Under the pieces are notes generated by a model. The model ran no database searches. It was given only the letters and a program-made list of their open reading frames with translations, and had not been told where the DNA came from. A stretch of DNA of 60,194 bases from Hymenoscyphus infarciens. Its lineage: Eukaryota; Ascomycota; Leotiomycetes; Helotiales; Helotiaceae. The translations under genes were made by a program, and so were the position numbers. Positions 36,013-46,573 of this stretch are shown here, in pieces. Position 1 is the stretch's first letter, and every line of letters starts with the position of its first letter. The stretch spans positions 1 to 60,194 of the forward strand of contig LLCB01000337.1 of NCBI GenBank assembly GCA_001414345.1, given 5' to 3'.

Positions 36013-36320
36013 TATAATAGTATAAAATATATATAACTATAGAAGAAGTATATAAGAGTGCGTTTAGTAGAATAACGTATATAAATACTAGGCTCTAATA
36101 TAGAAGAAAAGGAAAAACTATCTCTCTCTAACTCTAGGAGTAGGCTGCTATATTAAGAGGTTTAGACTATATAAAAGAGTCTAAAACCGACTAACCTCGG
36201 CTAATATAAAAGCTTAAACCTACGTAACCTTCTTAAAATAGACAATATAAGACAACAACTGCTGAAACCCTATATATGGTAGGTACTCCTAGCTGTCTAG
36301 GATGACGGCATGCCGTTATA
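36013..36320. repeat. Right LTR of element D
   Basis: 308 bp, followed by AAATT. Its last 40 bp is not RIPed (GATGACGGCATGCCGTTATA), where the left copy reads AATAATAGTATACTATTATA. Confidence 0.88.
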
Positions 36321-36905
36321 AAATTTGGGATTAATAAGCAATTTGACAATCTTAACACGTCCGTATTCCGCAGCCACAGCCATTTCTGACTCTTTAGACT
36401 CACTGTTTGGGTCTAGGCTGTAATCTAGCAGAATACTTGCTAAGTCGCAACGACCAACTTGTATTGATATAAACAGGGAGATACTGAAAAAGCTGGTCCT
36501 GAGGTTGAGGCTCAACCGTTGAGCTTCATCCCTATTGCTATCATCGCATTCCACAGTTCTATGTAACTAGAAACTATTGCTACGATAAGGCTAGAGGTTT
36601 CTGCTTCCATCTCCTCGTTCTACACCCGATGAACACGCTTTTAGCTTAGGTCTATAGTGTCTTAGAGCATAGATGAAAACATACCCCAGTCAAGATATAC
36701 CAAGGCGGCTTTGTAGACGTCTAGTAGTATTTCGTCTTTTCCCGGAGGTATCGTGGATTTGGAGAGTCGAGCTACCAAGTCAGAAGTTACTCTGTGCATG
36801 ACTGATGCTATACGGGTGCGTCTTTGATCTTCGCTCCCCACTGCATGAAGAAAAAGCTTCAGTTTGAGGCGTGACATTGATCTCGTATCCTCGCAGCAGT
36901 TTTTT
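36321..36905 (-). pseudogene. Truncated, frameshifted paralogue of the 37302 ankyrin gene
   Basis: Minus-strand pieces align in order with the intact neighbour. 36662-36877 (LKLKLFLHAVGSEDQRRTR) matches its residues from about 84. A piece near 36580-36650 reads LIVAIVSSYIELWNAMIAIG and matches LIVALSAGYCELEKEMLESG. The last piece, about 36321-36475 (ILLDYSLDPNSE, then EYGRVKIVKLLINPKF), matches an ankyrin repeat ending in EPKY. Frameshifts or stops separate the pieces. The sequence stops exactly at the AAATT duplication of element D, and the continuation beyond D's other end (left of 33535) does not resemble ankyrin sequence. The N-terminal exon is not seen. It covers roughly residues 84-255 of the 499-residue paralogue. 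Confidence 0.8.
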
Positions 36906-37301
36906 ATGTGTAACTTTTTAGCTCTGATCCATGAAAAGGCGTGAAAGGATAACGTCGATGCAAATCATTAAACCGGGTGGTTGCAAGGTATTTCTTTACT
37001 TCGTTTTCGAAAAATCCTAACTTATTGTCAGCTTTCTACCTTTCAGTTTTCCGAGGTGGCGATTATGCTATTTACCAAACGAAGTTGAAAGCAATGGGAG
37101 ATTTCTCTAGTAATAACTGCTTGTTTTATTATTTCTTCGGCCATTACAAGGGGCAATTCCATGAATACCATCGTGATCGTATTTTATTGTTGAGCGGAGA
37201 GTTGTAGAGGGAAAAGGTGGGTTACGCCTCCAACATGTAGTGCTTTGCTGCCTAGGTAAAAAGGAAAGAGAGCAAGTGTTGGCCCATACATTTTATCTAC
37301 A
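36906..37301. other. Spacer between ankyrin pseudogene and ankyrin gene
   Basis: GC-balanced DNA of about 0.4 kb. A 76-codon plus-strand frame (36977-37207) has no recognisable motif and is not called. It probably holds the 3' end of the minus-strand ankyrin gene and 5' remains of the pseudogene. Confidence 0.4.
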
Positions 37302-38854
37302 CTAAGCTTCCTTCTTCATTTCAAGTTCATGTAAGAAATCCACCATTTCTGGTCGCCCAAATTTTAATGCATCCAACAACGGGGTGCCTTGAAAATCTGG
37401 GTATTCGGCTACAGACATCCGGAGTCTTGAGACCAACCACTGAAGCATCTCAAGCTGCTTCGCACGGATAACGGCTCGCAAGAGCCTGGAACGAGAAACG
37501 GGGCCCTGAAAAGAGTCGATATCAAAACCACGATGGAGGAGGAATTCAGTTACTTCAATACGGCCGGCTTCGGCTGCCGCAAAGAACGCCAAATGCATAC
37601 TGGGTATGTCATTCCGAGAAGGTGGTTCAAAAAGCCCCAGATCTCTCCCAAGCATCATTTCTAAAATCTCGATCTTCCCAACTTTAGCTGCGTAGCTAAA
37701 TGCATCTTTGGCAAATTTTTTCACCAAACACCCTCTGTCAAGTAATATCGCTATTGTGCTACAATGCCCACCAACAGCCGCTGCAGACATTGAGGTGCCG
37801 TCGGAATCGAAACGAATACTATTTGGGTCAATTCCAGCATGGAGCATTTCGACGACAAGTTCATCCCAACCACGACGGCATGCCCACCAAAAAAGGTCTC
37901 TTTTTTGCAACATTCTAGGATGTCGAATTTTGGCGTGACTTTTGAGTATGATCTTCGCAATCTCGAATTGATTCATTTCCAATGCGATTTCTAGTGCCTT
38001 CCGATAACCACCACCATATAATCTCATCAGGTATTTGGGCTCCATGAGCATATTCACAACATCGAGACGGCCATATCGCGCAGCATGCTGCAATACCATG
38101 TGGAGTTCTGGCTGTTTCCTTGCTTCCAAACCAGTATCCAACAGCTGTCTAACAAGGCTGGACCTGTCCAGTCGGATTGCAACTTGGAACGGCGTCTCGA
38201 AGTATCGTGGTTTGAAGTCGAGCCCTATTCCACTTTCCAGCATTTCTTTTTCCAGTTCACAATATCCCGCTGATAGTGCAACAATCAAAGTTGACCGCGC
38301 TATGTCTGTATCGTCATCCATTTCTGGGGATGGAATGTATTCAATCTCAGACGGGCGGCTCAACAGCCTGAAAATTCCGTAATTGTACCGACAGAACATT
38401 GTCTTGCAAACAGCGCGTAATGCTTCGGCTCGCTGCACACCACACGCAAGCTCATTGAGTCGAGATGTTAAACTGTCAGTTACTCCGTAAATTGTGGTCG
38501 CCAGTTTGGTCTCTCTGTGTCCCATGCCTTCAAGGAGGAGGCGGATCTTGAAGTTCAGCATGAGTTTATTGTGGTCTTCGGGGCTTTCATCGAACCAAAC
38601 CTTCGAATCAAACCGACGCATGTATCTCCCGTATGAATCTGTCCAATCGATTAATCGAGATTTCGCGAGACGTGAGACGATCTCGGCTTCGAAAAACTCT
38701 TGAACAATGGATTAGCTAGTGTTCACAGGGACTGCGCTTTTGTTAACTTACTGTTGACCTGGCGGAGTTGCAAACATGTACCGATATCTGTGTTGCGGAC
38801 CACTTGCCCTAGAATATCACCAGCAAGGAAGATAGGCAACTCCATAAAATTCAT
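37302..38854 (-). CDS. F-box-like/ankyrin-repeat protein (499 aa)
   Basis: Two exons, 38752-38854 and 37302-38698, are joined across a 53-bp intron (GTAAGT to CAAG) that keeps frame. This adds MNFMELPIFLAGDILGQVVR and 40 further residues ahead of the long open frame. The N-terminus (LPIFLAGDILGQVV, then LQLRQVNKFF) resembles a degenerate F-box. From about residue 170 to 495 there are about nine ankyrin-like repeats, for example HMVLQHAARYGRLDVVNML, LFWWACRRGWDELVVEMLHA and AFFAAAEAGRIEVTEFLLHR. No signal peptide or membrane segment. Ankyrin arrays bind proteins; with an F-box it could be a substrate receptor of an SCF ubiquitin ligase, which is inference. A broken tandem copy lies immediately downstream. 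Confidence 0.88.
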
Positions 38855-39547
38855 CGTGAGATAATTTCCAGCTAGCGGGAGGAAGAGTTAGGTTGGACTT
38901 TTGGTTACCTGCTTCTTGTGTCATCGGCATAATTATGCCAGTGGTGGGTTGGTGCAACCAACAGTTGCACCCAGTTGGAACTGCTGCCTAATTCGGGGCA
39001 CCGCCTGTAACTCGTAAGCGAAAAAAAAACCCCCGCCTCTCGCTCCCTCTCGCTCCGTAGCGCCGTATGGACTTGGTCGCAACTATTCTTAACCCTTGGC
39101 AGGTTTATCAAGTTTATAGATAGACCCTTCCGAATCATCCAGTTTTCATTTCATGTTTCTATGGTTTTAAACAAAAGTCAAGTATAGCGTGGCGTGAGTA
39201 GGGATGACGAAATCGATCAGTTTGGAGGGTGGTCTCTGAAGATCCCTTCTTGAAACTACACCTGTCCTTTCTACGAAACGCAAGCTGCTAGTAATAGATA
39301 TCTATTGTAATACCGAGTTTAAACGAAGGGACTGGTATAAAGAATTTGGAACCATTCCGCTTAAGGAATGAAAATATGAAAAACACCATCCGCCGAAAGC
39401 AATCGTACTCCTTAATCCTATTTCCATCCACTCATCTTCACCAAGAAACCCAAGAACAATCTTCTGGGAGATTTTCATTTTACACTACTTGGTCAGATTC
39501 TGTCGCTTTGCGGCACGATGTTAGGGTGCACTTCTTACCTTGTATCT
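38855..39547. other. Intergenic, no gene seen
   Basis: Between the ankyrin gene start and the 3' end of the secreted-protein gene, both on the minus strand. A few short frames lack support. Contains a short A-run and CTCGCTCC duplication near 39023-39057. Confidence 0.5.
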
Positions 39548-40722
39548 CTAAAAAGGTGTCAATTCAAAACCCATAGCCCATTTTTGATCCTCGACAAGGA
39601 CCCAGGTGTGAATTTTCTCGATCTTTTTCTGTCGAAAGGTTGCTGGATAATCGCCTAGCAAATAAGGGATGCCCACTCCATTTGGACTTCCGATAAGTTC
39701 CATGCATTTCTGAACCTCCCTTGGATCTGAAGATGCAGGATTGAAAGTTCCTTTTTCATTCGAAACAAGCTGAGGAAAGTCTCTGTGAGCCTCGATTAGG
39801 CGGTCTTTAGTTGCTTCATTGTTGATGGCGTCGCGGAGGATATATTTGATGTCAGGGGCTTCATTGGGGTATACTCCTCTCACCACTTGATAGAAAAGCT
39901 CGCTCCAGTGTTCAATCTTTTGGGCTTCTGGAGCGATATTCTTTGACCTCATCTGATTGTTTACGGCAATCATAATATCATCGCGCCCGTCTTTGGAGAA
40001 GTAGTTTTCCGCCACAAGCTCCTCTTTCGTCGCTGGTCTGTTTCCATCAAGTGCATGAACCTGTGTTTTCTGGAGAGTCCTCTCAGAATTCAGTCCGAGA
40101 TCCTTAAACATTCTATCCACATTCTCGAAAACAGCTTTGAGGTCGAGTTTTTCTGGGGGTGTAAGCCCGAGTCGATAAGCTGGAGCCAATGGCCTTGTGA
40201 TTGGAGCATCGCCGAGAGCGCCTGGATTGTTCCTCAAAGCATTGATCTTGGCTTCGAAAATACCCATTGCTTTTATTCCCGAGTCATAACTCTGCTCGGG
40301 CTTCCAACCTGGGTCTTCACTGAAGCTGGAATCCGTCCCATCACAGTCCTCATCAGAAGCTCTAGCAAAGTTTTTTCCTCGACGACAATTCTTTCGACCA
40401 GCTGCTGGATTTTCAGCTGGTTTTCCTGGCTCTGGCCCTGGAACATCTGGTTTTGGGCGAGGTTTAGGTTTCACTCCACTTCCGCGCGGAAGGTTCCTAG
40501 ACACGAAAGCCACAACATCCTTGATATTTGTGTCTTTCTTGGTAAAATCGGTACTGGTTTTGGTAACAGCTATGTGCGGTTCTTAGTCAAAACTGTGCTT
40601 CTTCAATTTATGAAAGGCATACTGTAGTCTTCTGCTCTGCGGAGTGTAAAAGATCCAGCAAGTGGCAAGATGACGAAAGCGATTCCTGCCACGCCAAAAA
40701 GTGTTCTGAGTTTCAAATGCAT
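39548..40722 (-). CDS. Secreted protein, hypothetical (373 aa; candidate effector-like)
   Basis: Two exons, 40623-40722 and 39548-40569, flank a 53-bp intron (GTATGC to ATAG). Exon 1 encodes a clear signal peptide, MHLKLRTLFGVAGIAFVILP followed by LAGS, with likely cleavage near residue 24-29. Splicing continues in frame into TVTKTSTDFTKKDTNIKDVV. Mature residues about 60-105 are low complexity (KPKPRPKPDVPGPEPGKP, then Lys/Arg- and acid-rich). The rest is a compact mixed alpha/beta-looking domain of about 240 residues ending FELTPF. Only three Cys are seen in exon 2, so it is not a typical small Cys-rich effector. I do not recognise a family. Its place between transposon-rich DNA and other accessory genes is suggestive only. 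Confidence 0.82.
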
Positions 40723-42049
40723 AGTTTATGTTTTTCGTTTCAAGACAGCAAGATCAAAGTGGAGGAATTTGTTGAAGTCGATCGTGGATGATATTGGCAA
40801 AGTAAGAAAAGGACTGAAGAGAGTCGATGCTGTAGGAATTGGATGGATATTGAACTTACTTTATATTCATTTTTCTTCCTTTCTGTTTCTTTAGGGCATA
40901 AATACAGTTCACGAACCGGTTTTTACGAGGTTGGTTTCTGGTTGCAGGTGCAGCGCGAGCAACTCGTCATACCAACAAGAGAATTCATCCCCGCAGGGTT
41001 TTTTTCTTCTATCTTCAAGAAGGACATCATATCCGGGCGAAGCAAGCACCCAATTGTACCCGTCTGAATATTCGCCCAGACCTTCATCATTCGATTTCAT
41101 CGCCAGTTGGGTGGAATTTTTCTAAGCCTCGAGGTCACCTAATACACCGCACTTCCAGTAGAAGCAAAAATCCGCGCCCCCAACCCTCAGATTAATTGAT
41201 GAGAGCAGAAATAGACGTCAAAATCCAACATGTTTTGAAAAACAATAATCCTTCTGTTGGTGTGATTGAGGATATCTATGGTCATCGTGGAATTTTTTCA
41301 ATGCAAATTTGTCAAGTGATAGCGGCTGTGCACCGTTGTGCAACATGATCGATCCTAATGTTAGACTTTCATGTACGCTGCCTATAGACCATGATTCTTG
41401 TACATAGGGCGTAAGGACAACTGAGAAATCCTTCCGTTGGTTAACGCCGCAATATTCGGCGATATGAAACAACAACATAACTCAGCCAAGTTGAGATGGA
41501 GGTTGTATGACCCGATTGTTGTCCATCCAAACAAGATTACGTGCAGCTAGCAATGATTCCTGACACCAGAATAACTGTTCCAGTTCCTGTGGGCGTTGTC
41601 GATCAAAGTGGGGGGCTAGGATGGGTTCCCAACTGTTGAATCACTCAAGTATATACGTGAGATTACAATGACACCGAAAAAAAGGTTCCCACATGAAAAT
41701 CATCTGCTTGGGCTCTCAACCTGTTTCAAACCAACGCGCGAACCAACAGCCGTCTGCGTGGAAGGTGTTGGAGTTACTCGCTTAAACCGGGGCAGGTAAG
41801 GGGCGATAAGCTACCAAGCGAATTACAAAAGACACCTCTACTGAACTTCTCAAGTTCCTCCAGACCGGAACACCGAAGGAAGGATGTCTGCATGATGTTG
41901 TAAGATTTACGCAAAATAGCTGCGAGTACTTCACTTGTCCAAGGCGGACTTTCAAGTTGGTGACCTGAAGGATCAGATGGGTGATGCGAAGTGAAAACTC
42001 AACAGTTCTTGAAACAGCGTACAATTTCATATGATCTCTATATAAGATA
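40723..42049. other. Intergenic, no supported gene
   Basis: GC-balanced DNA of 1.3 kb. Overlapping short frames occur on both strands (for example 41218-41478 minus, 86 codons; 40843-41125 plus), none with recognisable motifs or splice partners. Confidence 0.45.
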
Positions 42050-42812
42050 CCGGGTAGGGCGTCCCGTATATACCAAAAGTCGGAAACGTCGACTAAATCG
42101 TAAATCATAAATCGTAAATCGCAAATCGCAAATTACAAAAGTTAAGAGATATAGCAACAAATCTTAAACTATATTATCCTATTCACTTACTCTCTTACTC
42201 CCTTACTCTCTTACTCTCGTGTCCTATTCTTCTATATATTACGTATACTAAGAGAGTAGGAGAGAGAGTGGGAGAGAGAGTGGGAGAAGAATAAGGGTAA
42301 GGTGTGAGAGGTAAGAAGGTAAGCAAACATTCCGGAGGAAGGTTTTTCCTAGCGTAGGTAAGGGGAGTTTAGAGCAAACATTCTCCCTACTCTTCCCCTC
42401 TTCCCCTCTTCCCCTCTTCCCCTCTTTCTCTTTCTTCTCTCTTTATTATCTAAAAATAATAGGAAGAATACGATATAAGAGTTAGGTAATAGGGAGTAAG
42501 GAGGCAATAGTGAGGAGGCGATAGTGAGGAGGCGATAGTGAGGAGGCAATGTTACTACTATATATGTAATACTCGTCCTCCCTCTCTATCCTCTAATTAG
42601 TTACTATAGTTAAGACTGTCTAGTCTTAATATAGAGAGACGAGGAGAGAGGGAGGGGGGGGAGAGGGGAGAAGGAGAGAGAGAGAACTTAAATTTAAAAA
42701 TATTACATTTTATACTTATAAAAAGTAACACTTTGCGAATTGCGATTTGCGATTTTCGATTTAGTCGTTTCCGACTTTTGGTACATACGGGATGCCGTAC
42801 CGGGTGACTCCG
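42050..42812. mobile_element. 0.76-kb element with terminal inverted repeats (MITE-like)
   Basis: Left end 42054-42125 and the complement of right end 42738-42812 match closely: (C)CCGTATATACCAAAAGTCGG and CCCGTATGTACCAAAAGTCG, then (GTC)GACTAAATCG. The inner parts of the arms carry AAATCGTAAATCGCAAATCG-type short repeats. The interior is AT-rich and purine/pyrimidine-biased, with CTTACTCT repeats and their complement (42184-42300), TTCCCCTC repeats (42393-42428), a 16-bp GAGGCGATAGTGAG-type tandem repeat (42501-42551) and a G/A tract (42629-42690). No ORF. It ends about 160 bp upstream of the 42970 start codon. The target duplication was not identified. Confidence 0.75.
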
Positions 42813-42969
42813 TCAACGAATTTGAAGTCACCTCAACTCAAATCAAGAACATCACCTTCTCACGCAACCCCCACTTCATTCTTCTTTTCCCTCCTGAGCT
42901 TTCAAAATTAGATTGCGACCTGTGCAAGTTCTTTTTGTTTACCTCAGTCAATTTTTACCATGCTAAAAC

Positions 42970-44395
42970 ATGGCCCAAGTAGCATTAATTGGATTTGAAG
43001 TCGGTAAGCAGCACACCATATCGCAGCAAGAAAGAGACTGTGTCTTGATGTAAGCTAATCAGACATTTCAGCACTTGGCTTAGCCGGCGTAGGAATGATG
43101 ATTCCCGGCCTCTTACCCGAGAAAAAGTCATCGTCAGCAACCACAACTGTAGTGAAGATCGGAGCCGGTATGCATGGCCTTGCCGACGAGCAAAAGAAGG
43201 TCAGCGCAGGGGGAGATTTCCCTGACATCATGCTCTATGACGAATCCGGCCGTTATATTGGTAGAAATAACGGAGGAAAGGAGGATCATCCAGCAATACC
43301 AAGTGGTGGTTACGATGAGGTGACAATCACCCACAATAAGGGTAGAAATGGTCTCGCGGCTACATATTGTAAGTATCCCCCCCACCTCGTGAACCCACAA
43401 TTCTAGTTGACGAGAGGAAATTCATCCTTCCCTGTTCCTCCAAGCTCCCTTCTATCCAGGATAAGATATGCTAACATATAGTAGTGGGTATTGCTGCTTC
43501 GGGAAACGATGCAATATGCATCAATTATGTGACAGTGATTCAGGCGACCGGGGGGACTTTTGGGTTCCTCGGTGATGTAGGCAAAGCTTGTGGAGCCTCG
43601 TGGTACTTTTCCGATACCAATGTGATGAACACAGATTCCAACACGAGCGAAAGCCCGGTGAACTTGAACCGGACTACCTCAAGTTGCTTTTGGATTGATG
43701 CGGATAAAGTAGACGGAACGGGTACCAATGGAATTAAGCACCAAGGCGTTGGTTTAAACATCATCGATTTCAGTTCTTCCACCGATATCAAGAAAGACGG
43801 CCGGGCAAAACAATACAGCGACCGCAAAGAGACAATGTGCAGTAACGCTCCCAGATTTAAGATGTACGAGCAGATGAATACCAACACATGGATTCCAATT
43901 TTCAATCCACCTCTGAAGTACAACGACAACAATACCGATGTTGATCTTGCATTGGTTACCAACAATCCGGGTATCGATATCAGCAGGAATCAACGTCGGG
44001 CAATCAGAAGAGACTCTGATCGAGTTTTAGAGGAGAAGAAAAATGGAGCTCTGAATTACTTCAAAGAAAAGAGAGAGAACAATACAACCTCGGAACCAGT
44101 ACCCTTTATGGCTGGTACTCTGATCAAAAGTCCTCTGGAAGAGCATAGCGCAAAAGAACTTTGTGAAAGTGGCACTTCAAAGGGTCCGGATTTTGTTTCC
44201 GAGACTGAAGATATATTCTGCGATATGGATAAGAAACACAAATGGCCTTTGTGCTCTAATACAGTACAAGTTGCTTGTTTTGATGTTGCAAAAAATGAGA
44301 TGCGACCAGCAGCGAAAGGACGCCGTTGGATTGATGGGCGGCAAATTCCTCAAAAGTCTTACGATAAGGAGGTGAAGTGGGGGAACAATAAGTAG
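42970..44395 (+). CDS. Conserved fungal protein with hydrophobic N-terminus (414 aa), function unknown
   Basis: Three exons, 42970-43003, 43072-43368 and 43482-44395, with introns of 68 and 113 bp that keep frame; splicing gives MAQVALIGFEVALGLAGVGM at the start. Residues about 4-28 are a hydrophobic helix, either a signal peptide or a membrane anchor. The core (about residues 35-200) matches from memory a widespread ascomycete family without a named function: GNDAICINYVTV, then GDVGKACGASWYFSD, then SSCFWIDAD and NGIKHQGVGLNIIDF. The C-terminal half (about 215-414) is charged, with KRENNTTSE and later CDMDKKHKWPLCS, and is less conserved in style. The name-giving motifs are seen; location outside the cytosol is inferred. 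A MITE-like element sits in the promoter region. Confidence 0.85.
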
Positions 44396-45526
44396 AATTG
44401 GCCAATGAGGTATATAATGTCGTATTCTTGCTTTCTGTCCTCCGGGTGTGTCGTTATTGTGGGTTCTTGGAGTCATGAATGTATTTGTTCTCTTTGAGAG
44501 TTTTCAGTGGAGCAGAAGAAAGTTAGGAAGCGGGGGAAATCAGTTAGGGAATGAGAGATAAACCAACATTAATTAAAGACGTTTACCATACTATGTCTAA
44601 AGCAAATTTCAAAACATGTACTCAAGAATCATGCTTATTATGGTTAGATCCATGAAAGCTAAATATTACTTACATTTACGGCTTTTCTAATTTAGGTCAC
44701 AATCCCCGTGTATTCCAAACAATAATTTCATGTTACAACTTTAAGCCAACTCATTCCTACACCGTGCAGTACGGTTTAGCTCCTGATTTTCTAACTCTTT
44801 TCCCAAATATCCACCCGGGACTCTAGCTAACTGCTTTTGTCAAGAACCCTGAAAGGTTTTCAAACTCATCGTCTGCTTCTCCGCTGTGCTCCTCCACGTG
44901 TCTGTTTACAAATACTGGGATTTTCTCTTCCTCCGCTCCCAAAGAAAAAGTAGTGACATAAGAAAAAACAGCACGCCAAGAGGTACACCTATTACTGCTC
45001 CCACTGTGCCGGCATTCCTTGAGGAACAAGTTGGCAATTCATGTATAGCTACCGGGGGAGATTATCGGTGTGGAGAGTAGAGAGAGCGTTGTTAAAGACA
45101 ATGCTGATATTGCGGATGATGTGGTCTTAGTAGAAGAGTTGTTAAGGAGGGTGGGTCTATCAAATCTATCATTACAGTTGTGCCATTCCGGGTGCCCTTA
45201 ATAAAAGTTGGTGGACCAGCATTCATAGGAAAAATCGAAGTCGTATCACAACAATCCACATCAAACGTACAAACCCATGCAGAGCATGGTTTAATCAAAC
45301 TAACAGCTGCTTACGGACCTTTAGATGCATTTATATTAGCTCTTTCCTGTATTCTTCTTCCTCATGTATTGAAACATACCGGCGTTTTTTCTAGTCTTAT
45401 CTATACAGTAAAGTAGACATGCCTTGTCCTTGAAAGTTCGATCGGTGCAGCCTTCTCAATAAAATGCACCAAGAGCACTGAGACAGAGAGAATTTCCAAG
45501 ACACGTCTCACCCGCCGAACTACACG
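44396..45526. other. Intergenic, no supported gene
   Basis: A 78-codon plus-strand frame (45180-45416) and a 68-codon minus-strand frame (44823-45029) are visible but have no recognisable motifs, and no splice partner was found. They could be relics of a host gene. Confidence 0.4.
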
Positions 45527-46004
45527 CAGACTTAGGCACTAATACTATCGATAAAATATCAAGCGAGTCACTAACGATTATCGTATCGAGTAGAACTTAA
45601 CTGATCATATATCAGATATATACGATACATCGATATATATCGATATATCGAGTCATATAATCGCTAAATAGTAAGTCCGTGCTAGTAGCTAATAGAATCT
45701 ATAGGCTCGATTTTTAAGCAAAGTTATATGCTTTCTACTAATATAATACTATAGTAAAATTAAGTGCTTAGCTTAAAGTGCTTAAATTAGATTTGTTAAT
45801 ATAGCATTTATATAAAAGAAAATTAGCTTTTAAAATCAAAAAAGAGTAAGTTATATTATGTGATTTATATTTACTATATAGAACTAGCTTTAAAACCCGA
45901 TATATCTCGATAATCGTCTCTTTTTTAATAAAGATATATCGCGCTAATCGTATTAGAGCAAAAAAGTATCGATTTATATCGAGAGCTGATTATGCCCAAG
46001 TCTG
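45527..46004. mobile_element. 478-bp hAT-like MITE
   Basis: The termini are CAGACTTAGGC (left) and the complement of right-end GCCCAAGTCTG. They are flanked by an 8-bp direct duplication, ACTACACG (45519-45526) and ACTATACG (46005-46012), that differs only by one C-to-T. CAG-type ends and 8-bp duplications are typical of hAT elements. Interior AT-rich with several TATCGATA-type palindromes (45625-45650) and no ORF. Confidence 0.7.
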
Positions 46005-46143
46005 ACTATACGCACTCTAAGAAGCGGAAGAATCGCTAGGTATAAATAAAGCAGCGTTAGAGGATCCAGAAGTTGTTAAGCCGTCGAAAAACCAATAAAT
46101 GGTTGGATTGCTTATAGTAGAAGTCTATTATATTTACTCGGTC

Positions 46144-46573
46144 TAGTATTTTCTGAGCGTCCTTAGCTAATTTTTAGCTTAGTTTCTCGCTTGAACATAA
46201 CCCTCTTTTTTCACCTCTACTATATATATATTATATAAAAAGTAATAGAAACTAAGGCCTTTAACACTACTCTTTGTAATAGATATATAATCTAGGTTAT
46301 CTTATGCCTAAAGGAGTAACTCTTACTTATTAATATTCTGTTAACTTCTACTAATAATAATAGTACGCTACTAAACTAGGACCTCACGTCGAGAAGTCTT
46401 TCGTTTAGAGGCCTAACGACCTTTAGATCTTCGGTGTTTCTTTGCTATTTTATGTTATGGTTATTAATTAATTATAAGAATAAAAGTAGGTGTGTGAGTG
46501 GTTTTTGCTTAGTTTTGGTGCTAAAAGCGCACCAAAAAGTGGTAACGAGCTGAGGGACGTTCAGAAAATACTA
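46144..46573. mobile_element. 0.43-kb MITE-like element with 27-bp inverted repeats
   Basis: The left end TAGTATTTTCTGAGCGTCC (46144) and the complement of the right end (TAGTATTTTCTGAACGTCC, ending at 46573) match for about 27 bp. The ends begin with TA, as for Tc1/mariner-related MITEs. No coding sequence. Confidence 0.6.

Larger units (their letters stand above)
33540..36320 (-). mobile_element. LTR element D (2.8 kb, B family, non-autonomous)
   Basis: LTRs at 33540-33848 (309 bp) and 36013-36320 (308 bp) are flanked by a perfect AAATT duplication (33535-33539 and 36321-36325). LTR starts (TATAATAGTACGAAAT) and ends match element B. The internal region before the right LTR (about 35700-36000) aligns with the same place in B (29690-29950), so D has the same minus-strand orientation. 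The interior is only 2.2 kb and shows no RT or integrase. D is inserted in an ankyrin gene copy whose remaining part starts at 36321. Confidence 0.87.

Noticed and set aside
41218..41478. 86-codon minus-strand ORF
   Set aside because: No motif, no splice partner; could be a host gene relic but this is unsupported.
45180..45416. 78-codon ORF with a hydrophobic C-terminal stretch
   Set aside because: Too short and without upstream exon; not distinguishable from chance.
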